A program made the position numbers and the translations under genes. The notes beneath the pieces are model-generated. The model ran no database searches. It saw only the letters and a program-made list of their open reading frames with translations, and was not told the DNA's origin. A DNA stretch of 64,000 nucleotides from Bryobacter sp964387685. Lineage in GTDB: Bacteria; Acidobacteriota; Terriglobia; Bryobacterales; Bryobacteraceae. Shown one piece after another: positions 26,586 to 34,613 of this stretch. Each line of letters begins with the position of its first letter. The first letter of the stretch is position 1. The stretch lies in the NCBI GenBank assembly GCA_964387685.1, contig CAYLXK010000003.1:248001-312000 (forward strand). Reading direction: 5' to 3'.

Positions 26586-27158
26586 CTAGTGCGGGTAGAG
26601 GTCCACCAGGAATAGGACGGCGGGCAGGGCGCCCAGGTTGACAATGGCGTGAGGCACGTCCGCTCGGTAGCTCACACTATCTCCCTTGGACAATTCCACA
26701 GCCTCCCCAGCGCTTTCCACGCGGACCTTACCGCGCTGCACGGTGAGGAACTCCCGAGTCCCCTTGTAGTGCGCGGCGCTGCGTAACTCTGCGCCCGGCT
26801 GGAGTTGGACTTCGTAGAACTCCACTTCCTTCTCCAGGTTCAAGGGGGAAAGCGTCCGGATGCTGAAGTGCTTTTCCGTGCGGTAGTGATACTGGCGGTC
26901 GTCGGAACGAATGATGTGGAGCGAAGAGGGCGCCTGCCCTGTCTCGACGAGCTCGGAGACAGTAACCCCAAAGGCCCGCGCGATGGAGAGCAGCACGGCG
27001 AGGGTGGGGTTTACCTCATTGCGTTCGATCTGACTGAGCATGGAACGGCTGACGCCGCTGGATTTCGCCAGTGCCTCTAGCGACCATTTCTTCTCTGTGC
27101 GCAGGTGGCGGATTCTTTCGCTGAGGCGCTCGCCGAGCTCCCCGCTCGATTCAGGCAT
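26586..27158 (-). CDS. XRE-family regulator with C-terminal cupin sensor domain
   Basis: A 190-residue protein. Residues about 10-66 form an XRE helix-turn-helix (SLEALAKSSGVSRSMLSQIERNE, in part). Residues about 110-185 are a cupin barrel (RSAAHYKGTREFLTVQRGKVRVESAGE, in part; then GDSVSYRADVPHAI). Proteins of this build sense small molecules and control amino-acid or amine catabolism. It diverges from tdh-kbl. Two matching 14-base palindromes at 27162-27175 and 27227-27240 flank the tdh promoter, so it likely controls tdh-kbl and itself; threonine or a product may be the ligand. This last point is inference. Confidence 0.85.
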   Translation of the reverse strand: MPESSGELGERLSERIRHLRTEKKWSLEALAKSSGVSRSMLSQIERNEVNPTLAVLLSIARAFGVTVSELVETGQAPSSLHIIRSDDRQYHYRTEKHFSIRTLSPLNLEKEVEFYEVQLQPGAELRSAAHYKGTREFLTVQRGKVRVESAGEAVELSKGDSVSYRADVPHAIVNLGALPAVLFLVDLYPH

Positions 27159-27161
27159 TAA

Positions 27162-27175
27162 TCCAATATACCGGA
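27162..27175. promoter_or_regulatory. Putative XRE-cupin operator 1
   Basis: TCCA-ATATAC-CGGA, an imperfect palindrome with pattern TCCR-N6-CGGA, lies four bases upstream of the regulator's start codon. It matches the second copy at 27227-27240 in 10 of 14 positions, all differences being transitions. Centres are 65 bases apart, about six helical turns. Confidence 0.5.
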
Positions 27176-27187
27176 CGCAAGATCCTC

Positions 27188-27216
27188 TTGACTGGACAAA
27201 GCAGATCTTTCATAGT
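27188..27216 (+). promoter_or_regulatory. Sigma70-type promoter of tdh-kbl
   Basis: TTGACT (27188-27193) and CATAGT (27211-27216) are separated by 17 bases. The initiation point would be near 27223, directly at the second palindrome, so a bound regulator would block it. A Shine-Dalgarno AGGAG (27242-27246) precedes the tdh ATG by five bases. Confidence 0.6.
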
Positions 27217-27226
27217 GGAGGAGAGA

Positions 27227-27240
27227 TCCGGCATATCGGA
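27227..27240. promoter_or_regulatory. Putative XRE-cupin operator 2
   Basis: TCCG-GCATAT-CGGA, perfect in its four-base arms, lies just after the -10 box of the tdh promoter and before the ribosome site. Together with operator 1 it brackets the promoter, which suggests cooperative binding or looping. Confidence 0.5.
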
Positions 27241-27251
27241 CAGGAGAAAAC

Positions 27252-28283
27252 ATGAAGGCGCTGGTAAAAGCCAAGGCGGAAAAGGGGCTATGGCTGGAGG
27301 AAGTCCCCGAACCCAGTTACGGTATTAACGACGTATTGATCCGTGTCCATCGCACAGGCATCTGCGGGACGGACCTGCACATTTACAACTGGGATGCATG
27401 GGCCCAGAAAACGATTCCAGTGCCCATGGTGGTGGGCCACGAATTCGTGGGCGAGATTGTGGCGGTAGGCAGCAACGTAAACGACTTTCACCCGGGCGAA
27501 ATCGTGTCGGGGGAGGGGCATGTCGTCTGCGGCCGCTGCCGAAACTGCATGGCCGGGCGGCGCCATCTTTGCGCACACACGAGCGGGGTGGGCGTGAATC
27601 GCGAGGGCGCCTTCGCCGAATACATCTCGCTGCCCATGTCCAATATCTGGCGCCACCACGAAGGGGTAGATAAGGACGTCGCGTCCATTTTCGATCCCTT
27701 CGGTAATGCGGTACATACGGCGCTGCAGTTCCCGATTTTGGGAGAGGACGTATTGATCACGGGCGCAGGCCCCATCGGGCTGATGGCGGCGGCGGTAGCG
27801 CGTTTTGCGGGTGCGCGCTTTGTGGTCATCACGGATATCAATGAAAACCGCCTGTCGCTGGCCAGAAAGCTTGGAGTGACGAGAGCGGTGAACGTGAAGG
27901 AAATGGCTCTGGGCCAAGTGCAGAAGGAACTGGGAATGCTGGAGGGCTTTGACGTGGGTCTCGAGATGAGTGGAAACCCTGCGGCGTTTCGGGACATGAT
28001 CTCCCAGATGAGCCACGGCGGAAAGATTGCGATGTTAGGGATCCCTCCCGAAGATATTGCCATCAATTGGAACGACGTAATTTTCAGTATGCTGACGATT
28101 CGGGGCGTGTACGGAAGGGAAATGTACGAGACGTGGTACCAGATGTCGGTGATGCTCGAATCCGGCCTTTCGATCGACCCCGTGATCACACACCGCTTCT
28201 CCTACAAAAATTTTGAAGAAGGCTTCCGCATTATGAATACCGGCAACTGCGGCAAGATCATTCTGAATTGGGAGGAACTATGA
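27252..28283 (+). CDS. tdh: L-threonine 3-dehydrogenase
   Basis: Oxidises L-threonine to 2-amino-3-ketobutyrate with NAD+. The 343-residue MDR protein has catalytic zinc ligands C38 (TGICGTDLH), H63 and E64 (VVGHEF), and structural zinc cysteines 93, 96, 99 and 107 (CGRCRNCMAGRRHLC), the same numbering as E. coli Tdh. The Rossmann motif is ITGAGPIGLMAAAVARFAG. Its stop overlaps the kbl ATG, so the unstable product is handed to the ligase made from the same message. Confidence 0.96.
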   Translation: MKALVKAKAEKGLWLEEVPEPSYGINDVLIRVHRTGICGTDLHIYNWDAWAQKTIPVPMVVGHEFVGEIVAVGSNVNDFHPGEIVSGEGHVVCGRCRNCMAGRRHLCAHTSGVGVNREGAFAEYISLPMSNIWRHHEGVDKDVASIFDPFGNAVHTALQFPILGEDVLITGAGPIGLMAAAVARFAGARFVVITDINENRLSLARKLGVTRAVNVKEMALGQVQKELGMLEGFDVGLEMSGNPAAFRDMISQMSHGGKIAMLGIPPEDIAINWNDVIFSMLTIRGVYGREMYETWYQMSVMLESGLSIDPVITHRFSYKNFEEGFRIMNTGNCGKIILNWEEL

Positions 28284-29452
28284 GCGTTAAGGCGCAGGCT
28301 CTCTACGGCGAAATCCTCGCTTCAATTCGCGAACAGGGACTATACAAAGAAGAGGCCGCTATCGCCGGGGCGCAGGGCGAAAAGATCGTCCTGGCGGGTG
28401 GCCGCGAACTCATAAACATGTGCGCGAACAACTACCTGGGCTGGGCGGACCACCCACGTCTGAAGGACGCGGCGCGCGCCGCGCTGGACCGGTGGGGGTA
28501 TGGCATGGCTTCGGTTCGTTTCATTTGCGGTACTCAGGAATTACACGAGGAATTGGAAGCGGCCGTGGCTAGGCTCCTGGGCACGGAGGCGGCTATTCTG
28601 TTTTCGTCATGCTTTGACGCGAACGCAGGCCTCTTTGAAACGCTCTTAGGCGCCGAGGACGCAATCCTTTCCGATGAACTGAATCACGCGAGCATCATCG
28701 ACGGGGTCAGGCTCTCCAAGGCCCAACGCTTTCGATACAAGAATCGGGATCTCAACGATCTGGAGGCGCAACTGAAGGCCGCACAAGGGGCCAAGCTTAG
28801 AATGATCGCCACCGACGGTTCCTTTTCGATGGATGGCACGATTGCGCCGCTGCAAGAGATCGCGACGCTAGCCCGCCAGTATGATGCGTTGCTGATGGTG
28901 GATGAGTCGCACTCGCTGGGCGTGCTCGGCAAGACGGGCCGGGGCACTCCGGAACATTGCGGCATGGCGTCGGCGCCGGATATCTTGACGGGCACGTTTG
29001 GAAAGGCACTAGGCGGGGCAAGCGGAGGCTTTGTGGCAGCCTCCCAGAACATCGTCGAACTTCTACGGCAAAGGTCGCGGCCCTACCTGTTTTCCAATTC
29101 CCTGGCACCGATGATTGCGGCTGCGTCGCTCGAGGCGATTCGCATGCTGGAAAGCGACACATCGGCTGTTGAGGCTTTGCAAGCTAACACCGCCTACTTT
29201 CGCGCGGGTATGGCGGCACAAGGATTCGCCGTCAGTGGCGATGGCCATCCCATTTCTCCGGTGATTTTAGGAGATGAGCACAAGAGCGCCGCGATGGCGT
29301 CGTCGCTATTTGCCAGAAGCATTTACGTGCGCAGTTTTTCTTATCCCGTGGTGCCGCGTGGGAAGGCGAGGATTCGAACGCAGATTTCGGCGGCGCATAG
29401 CCGCGCCAGTTTGGAACAAGCGATAGCGGCGTTTGCCGCTAGCTCTTCTTGA
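28280..29452 (+). CDS. kbl: 2-amino-3-ketobutyrate CoA ligase (glycine C-acetyltransferase)
   Basis: Cleaves 2-amino-3-ketobutyrate with CoA to glycine and acetyl-CoA, completing threonine degradation begun by Tdh. The 390-residue alpha-oxoamine synthase has NNYLGWADHPRLKDAA, DELNHASIIDG, VDESHSLGVLGKTGRG (PLP-binding Asp and His) and the PLP lysine in GTFGKALGGASGG (about residue 240). The ATG at 28280 overlaps the tdh stop, and a GGAGG ribosome site is at 28271-28275 inside tdh. Its end overlaps the convergent SDR gene by 14 bases. Confidence 0.96.
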   Translation: MSVKAQALYGEILASIREQGLYKEEAAIAGAQGEKIVLAGGRELINMCANNYLGWADHPRLKDAARAALDRWGYGMASVRFICGTQELHEELEAAVARLLGTEAAILFSSCFDANAGLFETLLGAEDAILSDELNHASIIDGVRLSKAQRFRYKNRDLNDLEAQLKAAQGAKLRMIATDGSFSMDGTIAPLQEIATLARQYDALLMVDESHSLGVLGKTGRGTPEHCGMASAPDILTGTFGKALGGASGGFVAASQNIVELLRQRSRPYLFSNSLAPMIAAASLEAIRMLESDTSAVEALQANTAYFRAGMAAQGFAVSGDGHPISPVILGDEHKSAAMASSLFARSIYVRSFSYPVVPRGKARIRTQISAAHSRASLEQAIAAFAASSS

Positions 29453-30266
29453 TGCGCCGCAGGGTAAAGATCTCGGGGCCCAAGGTCGCGTCGGCCAGCT
29501 TCTTCCAGTCGTCGTCGACGTGCAGGAACTTGCCGCTGATATGGTTGGACTGCTGCGAGGCCAGAAACAAGGCAAGTTCAATCTGCTTCGCCGGTTTAAC
29601 GCCGCCCGTGCGGCGGATTGATTCGGCGTTTTCGATTTCTTTCCAACCCGCAGCTTCGCCCGCTTGCAAGATCTCGTCGGTGAGGGATGTGTAAGCTCCG
29701 CCAGGCGACATGCAGTTTACCTGGATGTTGTGGTCTCGAACTTCTTCAGCGAGACTTTCGACGAAACGGACCAGGGCGGCTTTCGAAGTGGCGTAGGCCG
29801 TGAAATTGGGACGCGGATTGCCTGCGCCGCCGCCTGTTAGGGCGATGATCTTGCCTTGGCGATCTTCGATCATCTTGGGCAGTACGGCGCGGCAGGAATT
29901 TACCACGCCGTTCAAGTTGGTATCCAAAGTATCCAGCCAGGCCTTGGGATTGTTCTTGATGAATGGCCCAATTGGACCTTGGACCGCCGCGGCGCAAACC
30001 AGGACATGAATCGAGCCATAGCGGTGCCGCATGAGTTCCACTACCCCGTTCAGCCGCTCAAAATCCCGGACATCGGACGCCAGTTTATGACTGATGCCGC
30101 CGGCATGTTTGATTTCCAGGTCCGTGAGATCCAACTCGGCGGACGTACGGGCCACCAGCCCAACTCGAGCTCCGGCGGCGGCGAATCCGATCGCGAGGCG
30201 TTTGCCAATGCCCCTTCCCGCACCCGTTATCACGACATTCATTCCATCAACCGGATAGGGAAGCAT
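29439..30266 (-). CDS. Short-chain dehydrogenase/reductase lacking the usual catalytic Ser
   Basis: A Rossmann-fold SDR (275 residues from the ATG at 30266; an alternative start at 30347 adds 27 residues). The cofactor motif TGAGRGIG and the Y-x-x-x-K pair in AYATSK are intact. Where SDRs have the catalytic Ser (13 residues before Tyr, usually ISS), this protein has Gly in LTGGGAGNPRP, so the triad is incomplete. It may still reduce ketones with another residue helping, or serve a different reaction. The start at 30266 fits the family N-terminus (VDGMNVVITGAG) and keeps the infA promoter region free. Confidence 0.78.
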   Translation of the reverse strand: MLPYPVDGMNVVITGAGRGIGKRLAIGFAAAGARVGLVARTSAELDLTDLEIKHAGGISHKLASDVRDFERLNGVVELMRHRYGSIHVLVCAAAVQGPIGPFIKNNPKAWLDTLDTNLNGVVNSCRAVLPKMIEDRQGKIIALTGGGAGNPRPNFTAYATSKAALVRFVESLAEEVRDHNIQVNCMSPGGAYTSLTDEILQAGEAAGWKEIENAESIRRTGGVKPAKQIELALFLASQQSNHISGKFLHVDDDWKKLADATLGPEIFTLRRIKKS

Positions 30267-30323
30267 TTCATTTCGGGCCTGCAGAGGCAATCCCTTGGAG
30301 TTTAACCTAGCATTCGCTTGGGT

Positions 30324-30354
30324 TATACTCAGGGTGGAAAAATTCATAAAGGAG
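30324..30354 (+). promoter_or_regulatory. infA: infA -10 box and ribosome binding site
   Basis: TATACT (30324-30329) resembles a -10 element; 17 bases upstream TTTAAC (30301-30306) matches -35 only weakly. AAAGGAG (30348-30354) is a strong Shine-Dalgarno four bases before ATG 30359 and decides that start over the TTG at 30356. Confidence 0.5.
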
Positions 30355-30358
30355 TTTG

Positions 30359-30577
30359 ATGAGTAAAGAAGATTCGATTGAGATGATGGGAACGGTAATT
30401 GAGAAGTTGCCGGATGGAAAATTTAGCGTTCAGCTCGAACAGGAAAAGATGGTTTTGGCTCATTTGGCGGGGAAGCTGAGGCAAAATCGCATTCGGGTGT
30501 TAGCAGGGGATAAAGTAACCTTGGAGCTGTCTCCCTACGATCTGACCAAGGGACGAATCACCTATCGCCACAAATAG
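30359..30577 (+). CDS. infA: Translation initiation factor IF-1
   Basis: A 72-residue OB-fold protein that occupies the ribosomal A site during initiation. Typical features are MSKEDSIEMMGTVIEKLPDGKFSV at the start, the LAGKLRQNRIRVLAGDKVTLELSPYDLTKGRI core (in part) and the RxK end. E. coli IF-1 is also 72 residues. It is monocistronic here rather than within a ribosomal protein operon. Confidence 0.95.
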   Translation: MSKEDSIEMMGTVIEKLPDGKFSVQLEQEKMVLAHLAGKLRQNRIRVLAGDKVTLELSPYDLTKGRITYRHK

Positions 30578-30736
30578 GTATTCACGGCGCAGCGGCGTCG
30601 CGTATAAAAATTGTTTCCAGCAATAAACAACTGAAAATGAGGAGCTTGCGTCGACAATGGCCAAGCTCGGGCACATGGAAAGCAGATGGGTAAGGATGCT
30701 TGGCCGCTAGCTTGTAACTCGTAGGAGAGCTTACAA

Positions 30737-31804
30737 ATGGCGACCTTTGGATCTCGGAATCCGATACGTACGGAAGCCCCAATGTCCAGCGTTGGGAACC
30801 CGACGATAAATTCTTCCTGGACCGATCCAGGCTTAGCGGCACGCTTTGAAAAACTTTTGGTGGGACAAGCGGGAGCCGGAAAGCAGATACTTCCTTTCCT
30901 GCAGATGTACCAGGCGGGGCTCAGTCCCGAAAACCGCCCAGCCGGAGTTTTCCTCTTGCTGGGGCCCACTGGCACGGGCAAGACCCGGACGGTCGAGGCG
31001 TTGGCCGAAGCGATGCATGGTTCCAGCCGGAACCTGTTGCGTGTGGACTGTGGCGAGTTTCAGATGGAACATGAGGTGGCCAAACTGATGGGCGCGCCTC
31101 CGGGATACCTTGGACACCGCGAAACGCAGCCCTTGCTCTCTCAAGCACGCCTGAACGCGGTAGCCAGCGAGAGGTGCCCGCTCTCCATTCTGCTGCTAGA
31201 CGAAATCGAAAAGGCGGCCCCGTCCATGATGAGAATTCTGCTGGGCGTTCTGGACCGGGGACAACTGCGGCTGGGTGACAACAACCTCGTTTCCCTGGAG
31301 CGGACCATCATTTTCATGACGAGTAATCTGGGCGCGGAATCGATGCAGCGGGAACTTGCGCCGACGATGGGCTTTGGAGCGATGGTTTCCGCACCCGAGC
31401 AAATGTTGCAGCGGCTGGAGGCGATTGGCCTGGCGGCGGCGAAAAAGAAGTTCTCGCCCGAGTTCATGAACCGCATTGACGCGGTGGTTACCTATTCGCC
31501 GCTGGACGACGAAGCGATTGACGCAATTCTCACCCTGCAGCTACGGCAAATCCAGGAGCACATCCAGTGCCGCCTTGCAAACCGCGCGTTTCGGATTCAT
31601 GTCTCTCCCAAACTTCGCCGATTCCTGGTAGCGAAAGGAGTGAGCCGTGAGTACGGCGCCAGGGAGCTAAAGCGAACGATCCAAAGATTCGTCCTGCAGC
31701 CGCTGAGCATCGTGGTGACCAGCGGCCAAGCTTACCCTGGGTCGCTCGTGACGCTGGATCTCAAGGCTGAGGAGAAAATCTTGATCCGGATTCAAGAAGA
31801 CTAG
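30737..31804 (+). CDS. Stand-alone AAA+ ATPase resembling the second module (D2) of ClpA/ClpB
   Basis: A 355-residue protein consisting of a single Clp-type AAA+ module: Walker A GPTGTGKT (76-83), a pore loop APPGYLGH (about 120-127), Walker B ILLLDEIEKA (151-160), sensor 1 TSNLGA, arginine finger in EFMNRIDAVV, and the C-terminal D2 small domain with sensor 2 GARELKR. The N-domain, D1 module and middle domain of ClpB are absent, as is a ClpP-binding IGF/L loop that I can recognise. It should form a ring that threads protein or remodels a complex; substrates are unknown. AGGAG (30723-30727) precedes the ATG by nine bases. It ends base to base with the convergent JAMM-like gene. Confidence 0.85.
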   Translation: MATFGSRNPIRTEAPMSSVGNPTINSSWTDPGLAARFEKLLVGQAGAGKQILPFLQMYQAGLSPENRPAGVFLLLGPTGTGKTRTVEALAEAMHGSSRNLLRVDCGEFQMEHEVAKLMGAPPGYLGHRETQPLLSQARLNAVASERCPLSILLLDEIEKAAPSMMRILLGVLDRGQLRLGDNNLVSLERTIIFMTSNLGAESMQRELAPTMGFGAMVSAPEQMLQRLEAIGLAAAKKKFSPEFMNRIDAVVTYSPLDDEAIDAILTLQLRQIQEHIQCRLANRAFRIHVSPKLRRFLVAKGVSREYGARELKRTIQRFVLQPLSIVVTSGQAYPGSLVTLDLKAEEKILIRIQED

Positions 31805-33109
31805 CTAGCGGGGTGCCCCGAAGTCGACGGTTTCCACCACAGTAGTGCGGCCTTCAGTAAAAACTTCTAAACGGAATGAGACGAAGGAGGCCGTACTACG
31901 GTAGATTACGCTTCCATTCAGCAACTGGGGCCCATCGAGGCGAACGGTCTTCTGGAATTCTCCTTCCCGAATGTGGAGCGCGCCAGCTTTGGAAAGCAAA
32001 ATCGCGGGTGCCTGGCGATCCCACCTGACAAGGACGCCTTCGCCGTCCCGCTCGGCCCATAATCCCAGGCTCAGGCTTTGCCGCGCCATCTTTTGCGCAT
32101 CGGTGCGGTTAAGAACAAGGGCGGCCTGGAAGCCAGCAATCACGCCGAGCAGGAGAAACACGAAACTCAAGGGAATCCAAACCCATTTGCGGCGGAACTT
32201 CGACGAAGCGGACTGTTCCGGGTTAGGAGGCATGGAAGCCGACGATTCCCTCTCCGGGCTCCATCCTGGGCCCGGGTTACTTTCGACGGCCGGAAGAGGT
32301 AGAGCCTGCACTTCGGAAGAGGCATCCGGCAAGGAGGTCGCAATTCCTCTTTGGCCGCCGAGTTCCCGCCGGCGGAAGGGAAACTCATTCGGGGACGGTT
32401 CTAGGCGGAAGTCGCCATCGTCTTCATAAAAGACCGCTGCGATGCTCGGCTTAGTGGCGAAGGGCCGAACGAGAAGAATAATGTTGGAAGGATCGTTGGT
32501 ATGCCGCCGGAACAGCTCGACGTCCTCCCGCGACGGGCTAAGCGTGTTATCGCGGGTGTGACTTCGGTAGAATCCCACAACGTAAAGGCGCCGGTCAGAC
32601 CCGTTGACAAAGCGCTGGACCGCGCCGGCGAAACGGGTGTCGTCGCCCTCGGTCAAAATGAAAGACGGTCCCTTGCGATAGTCGCAGGCAACTGGCTCAA
32701 AATCGACCACGTGAATCAAAACACGATCGGAAATTTCAACGGTTCCCAGCAGCAGTCCGCCCACCTCGGCGCCGCGCTTCGGCACCAGACCGAAGCCCCG
32801 CATGATCTCGACGGAGAGCCGATCCACGAAATCGAAGTCGAAGTGCACACAGACAGGCTTATCCTGTGCCTCCCAGACGAAGTGGGTGGACGAGGCGACG
32901 GTCGAGTTGTCCGGTGAATAATCCAGCGATTTATCCAGAAGGGCGGCTTCCCGGAGCTGCATGTCCAGAGAACTCAACCCGAGATTCGAACCCGGCTGCG
33001 AATTGGGAGAGCGCTGCGCTCCAACGTCCATGAGAGTCCTTTGTTCCGAAAGAATCCCGCCGGTCGCTGCGCTCCATCCAGCCGCCACAATAGCAAGCTG
33101 CCCTTCCAT
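31805..33109 (-). CDS. Membrane protein with degenerate JAMM/MPN domain
   Basis: A 434-residue protein, first start uncertain (ATG 33109, or internal M27/M50). Residues about 85-230 look like a JAB1/MPN fold: EVGGLLLG (E115), then GFYRSHTRDNTLSPSRED, where JAMM metalloproteases have H-S-H, eleven residues, S-x-x-D. Here the first His is Arg182, leaving H184 and D196, so the zinc site is incomplete and catalysis is doubtful. A Pro/Ser-rich linker (about 255-303) leads to one transmembrane helix (309-333), then a beta-rich domain of 100 residues, likely periplasmic. The MPN part would face the cytoplasm beside the convergent AAA+ gene product. Function unknown. Confidence 0.6.
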   Translation of the reverse strand: MEGQLAIVAAGWSAATGGILSEQRTLMDVGAQRSPNSQPGSNLGLSSLDMQLREAALLDKSLDYSPDNSTVASSTHFVWEAQDKPVCVHFDFDFVDRLSVEIMRGFGLVPKRGAEVGGLLLGTVEISDRVLIHVVDFEPVACDYRKGPSFILTEGDDTRFAGAVQRFVNGSDRRLYVVGFYRSHTRDNTLSPSREDVELFRRHTNDPSNIILLVRPFATKPSIAAVFYEDDGDFRLEPSPNEFPFRRRELGGQRGIATSLPDASSEVQALPLPAVESNPGPGWSPERESSASMPPNPEQSASSKFRRKWVWIPLSFVFLLLGVIAGFQAALVLNRTDAQKMARQSLSLGLWAERDGEGVLVRWDRQAPAILLSKAGALHIREGEFQKTVRLDGPQLLNGSVIYRSTASFVSFRLEVFTEGRTTVVETVDFGAPR

Positions 33110-33134
33110 GCTACGCCGCAGCGCATAAGAGACT

Positions 33135-33171
33135 CAAGCCAAACAGCTTAATTCTCCTAAATCCTGGCTTG
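33135..33171. repeat. Inverted repeat between the JAMM-like gene and rsmI
   Basis: CAAGCCA (33135-33141) and TGGCTTG (33165-33171) are exact inverted copies with 23 bases between them, in the 78-base divergent region. They could be a split operator or a hairpin. Just after it, TAATAT (33176-33181) resembles a -10 box for rsmI. Confidence 0.4.
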
Positions 33172-33187
33172 GGGGTAATATCGACAG

Positions 33188-34030
33188 ATGGCCGGAATTC
33201 TTTATGTGGTGGCCACGCCCATTGGCAATCTCGACGATTTAAGCCTTCGGGCGGCCAAGGTCCTGCGGACGGTTGCCGCCGTTGCCTGCGAGGACACCCG
33301 CCAGACTGCCAAGTTGATGGAGGCGGCGGGAGCACAGCGGCCGCTAATCAGTTTGCATGAACACAACGAAAAGGAGCGGAGCGGGGAATTGGTGTCGCGG
33401 TTGTTGGCGGGGGAAGATTTGGCGCTTGTTTCCGACGCCGGCACCCCGCTGATTTCCGATCCCGGCTACCGGTTGGTCGAAGCCGCGATTGTGGCTGGCA
33501 TCCGAATCGTGCCGATCCCCGGGGCCAGTGCTGTGCTAGCGGCTCTTTCGGCGTCGGGTTTAGCTACCGATGCCTTCGTGTTCGCCGGGTTTTTGCCACA
33601 GAAGCAGAAGGCGCGCAGAGAAGCGCTCGAGAAATGGTGCGTGCTCCCGGTAACGGTTATCTTCTTTGAGTCACCACATAGGGTTTTGGAGACACTCACG
33701 GATATCGGCGAGCTGTTTCCCGAGCGGCGATTGGTGGCGGCGCGAGAGCTGACCAAAATTCACGAGGAATTTCTGCGCGGCACGGCGAAGGAAATCTATT
33801 CCTTGCTAAAGACTCGCAGCTCGGTCCGAGGGGAGTTCACGCTATTGCTGGAGCGGCCCGCCGAGACAAGTGGAGAGCAAAACGCCGACCCGGGCCGGAT
33901 TCGCGCCGAGTTTGCCGTACTTTTGGCGGCAGGATATGAACGCATGGAGGCAATGAAGGCCTTGGCCAAGCAATCTGGACTGTCCAAGAGGGCGGTCTAC
34001 GTTCTTTTGGAGCGCAAGGGCGCGGTATAG
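33188..34030 (+). CDS. rsmI: 16S rRNA (cytidine1402-2'-O)-methyltransferase RsmI
   Basis: Methylates the ribose of C1402 in the decoding centre using SAM. The 280-residue tetrapyrrole-methylase fold shows VATPIGNLDDLSLRA at the start, CEDTRQTAKLM, SDAGTPLISDPGYRLV, IPGASAVLAALSASGL and FFESPHRVLETL. No Shine-Dalgarno precedes the ATG, and a -10-like TAATAT ends seven bases upstream, so the message may be leaderless. The 3' end overlaps the convergent ArsR gene by 34 bases. Confidence 0.95.
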   Translation: MAGILYVVATPIGNLDDLSLRAAKVLRTVAAVACEDTRQTAKLMEAAGAQRPLISLHEHNEKERSGELVSRLLAGEDLALVSDAGTPLISDPGYRLVEAAIVAGIRIVPIPGASAVLAALSASGLATDAFVFAGFLPQKQKARREALEKWCVLPVTVIFFESPHRVLETLTDIGELFPERRLVAARELTKIHEEFLRGTAKEIYSLLKTRSSVRGEFTLLLERPAETSGEQNADPGRIRAEFAVLLAAGYERMEAMKALAKQSGLSKRAVYVLLERKGAV

Positions 34031-34410
34031 GCTGGGCCTTGACCGTCTGGTGGCTGCGTGTCGTCGCCCCAGAGGGCTTTAGATTCACGAAGCGCGGACT
34101 CCAAAGCCGATTGATGCTGGACATCCGCGGCTAAGAACTCCATGCCTCGCCCCAACCAGACCGCAAGATCGGAATTGCACAGGCTATAAAAAACGTGGCG
34201 TCCCTCTCGGCGCTCGGAAACGATGTGATGTTGTTTTAGCGCCGATAAGTATTGAGAGACCCGCGCATGGCTAACCTGTAAAACCTGTTGCAGCCCGTTT
34301 ACGTCCAAAGGCCCATGGCGAAGTTCATGCACGATTCGGATCCGGTGGGGGTGGCTGAGGATGCGAAGAAAATCAGCCATTTCCTCTGTGAGAAGCTTCC
34401 GCCAAGGCAT
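33997..34410 (-). CDS. ArsR/SmtB-family winged-helix regulator
   Basis: A 137-residue protein from ATG 34410 (a TTG at 34446 would add 12 residues). The winged helix covers about residues 10-85: LTEEMADFLRILSHPHRIRIVHELRHG (in part), the recognition helix VSHARVSQYLSALKQHHIV and the wing REGRHVFYSL. The metal-binding ELCVCDL motif of ArsR is replaced by PLDVNGLQQ, so it probably does not sense arsenic through that site. It diverges from the ABC export operon; a perfect palindrome at 34460-34475 is a likely operator. Confidence 0.82.
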   Translation of the reverse strand: MPWRKLLTEEMADFLRILSHPHRIRIVHELRHGPLDVNGLQQVLQVSHARVSQYLSALKQHHIVSERREGRHVFYSLCNSDLAVWLGRGMEFLAADVQHQSALESALRESKALWGDDTQPPDGQGPAYTAPLRSKRT

Positions 34411-34459
34411 AGTGTTCGGGAGGTCTCCTGAAAAAAATCTAATCAACTTGCGGACAAAT

Positions 34460-34475
34460 ACATTCTTCCGAATGT
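34460..34475. promoter_or_regulatory. Putative ArsR-family operator
   Basis: ACATTC-TTCC-GAATGT, a perfect 6-4-6 palindrome, lies in the 203-base gap between the ArsR gene and the export operon. Just downstream TATGAT (34484-34489) could be the -10 box of the export operon, which would place the palindrome over the -35 region, where binding would repress. Confidence 0.55.
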
Positions 34476-34613
34476 CTATATGTTATGATAACTGAATCAA
34501 TCGATCTGCACGTGGATTTTTTACGGTTCCGCTAAATTTTGACGCATCGCTCCAATCAACCAGGTCGCTGCAACCAGATCGCTACGAGAAACTAGGAGAG
34601 ACCACCCAAGGCA

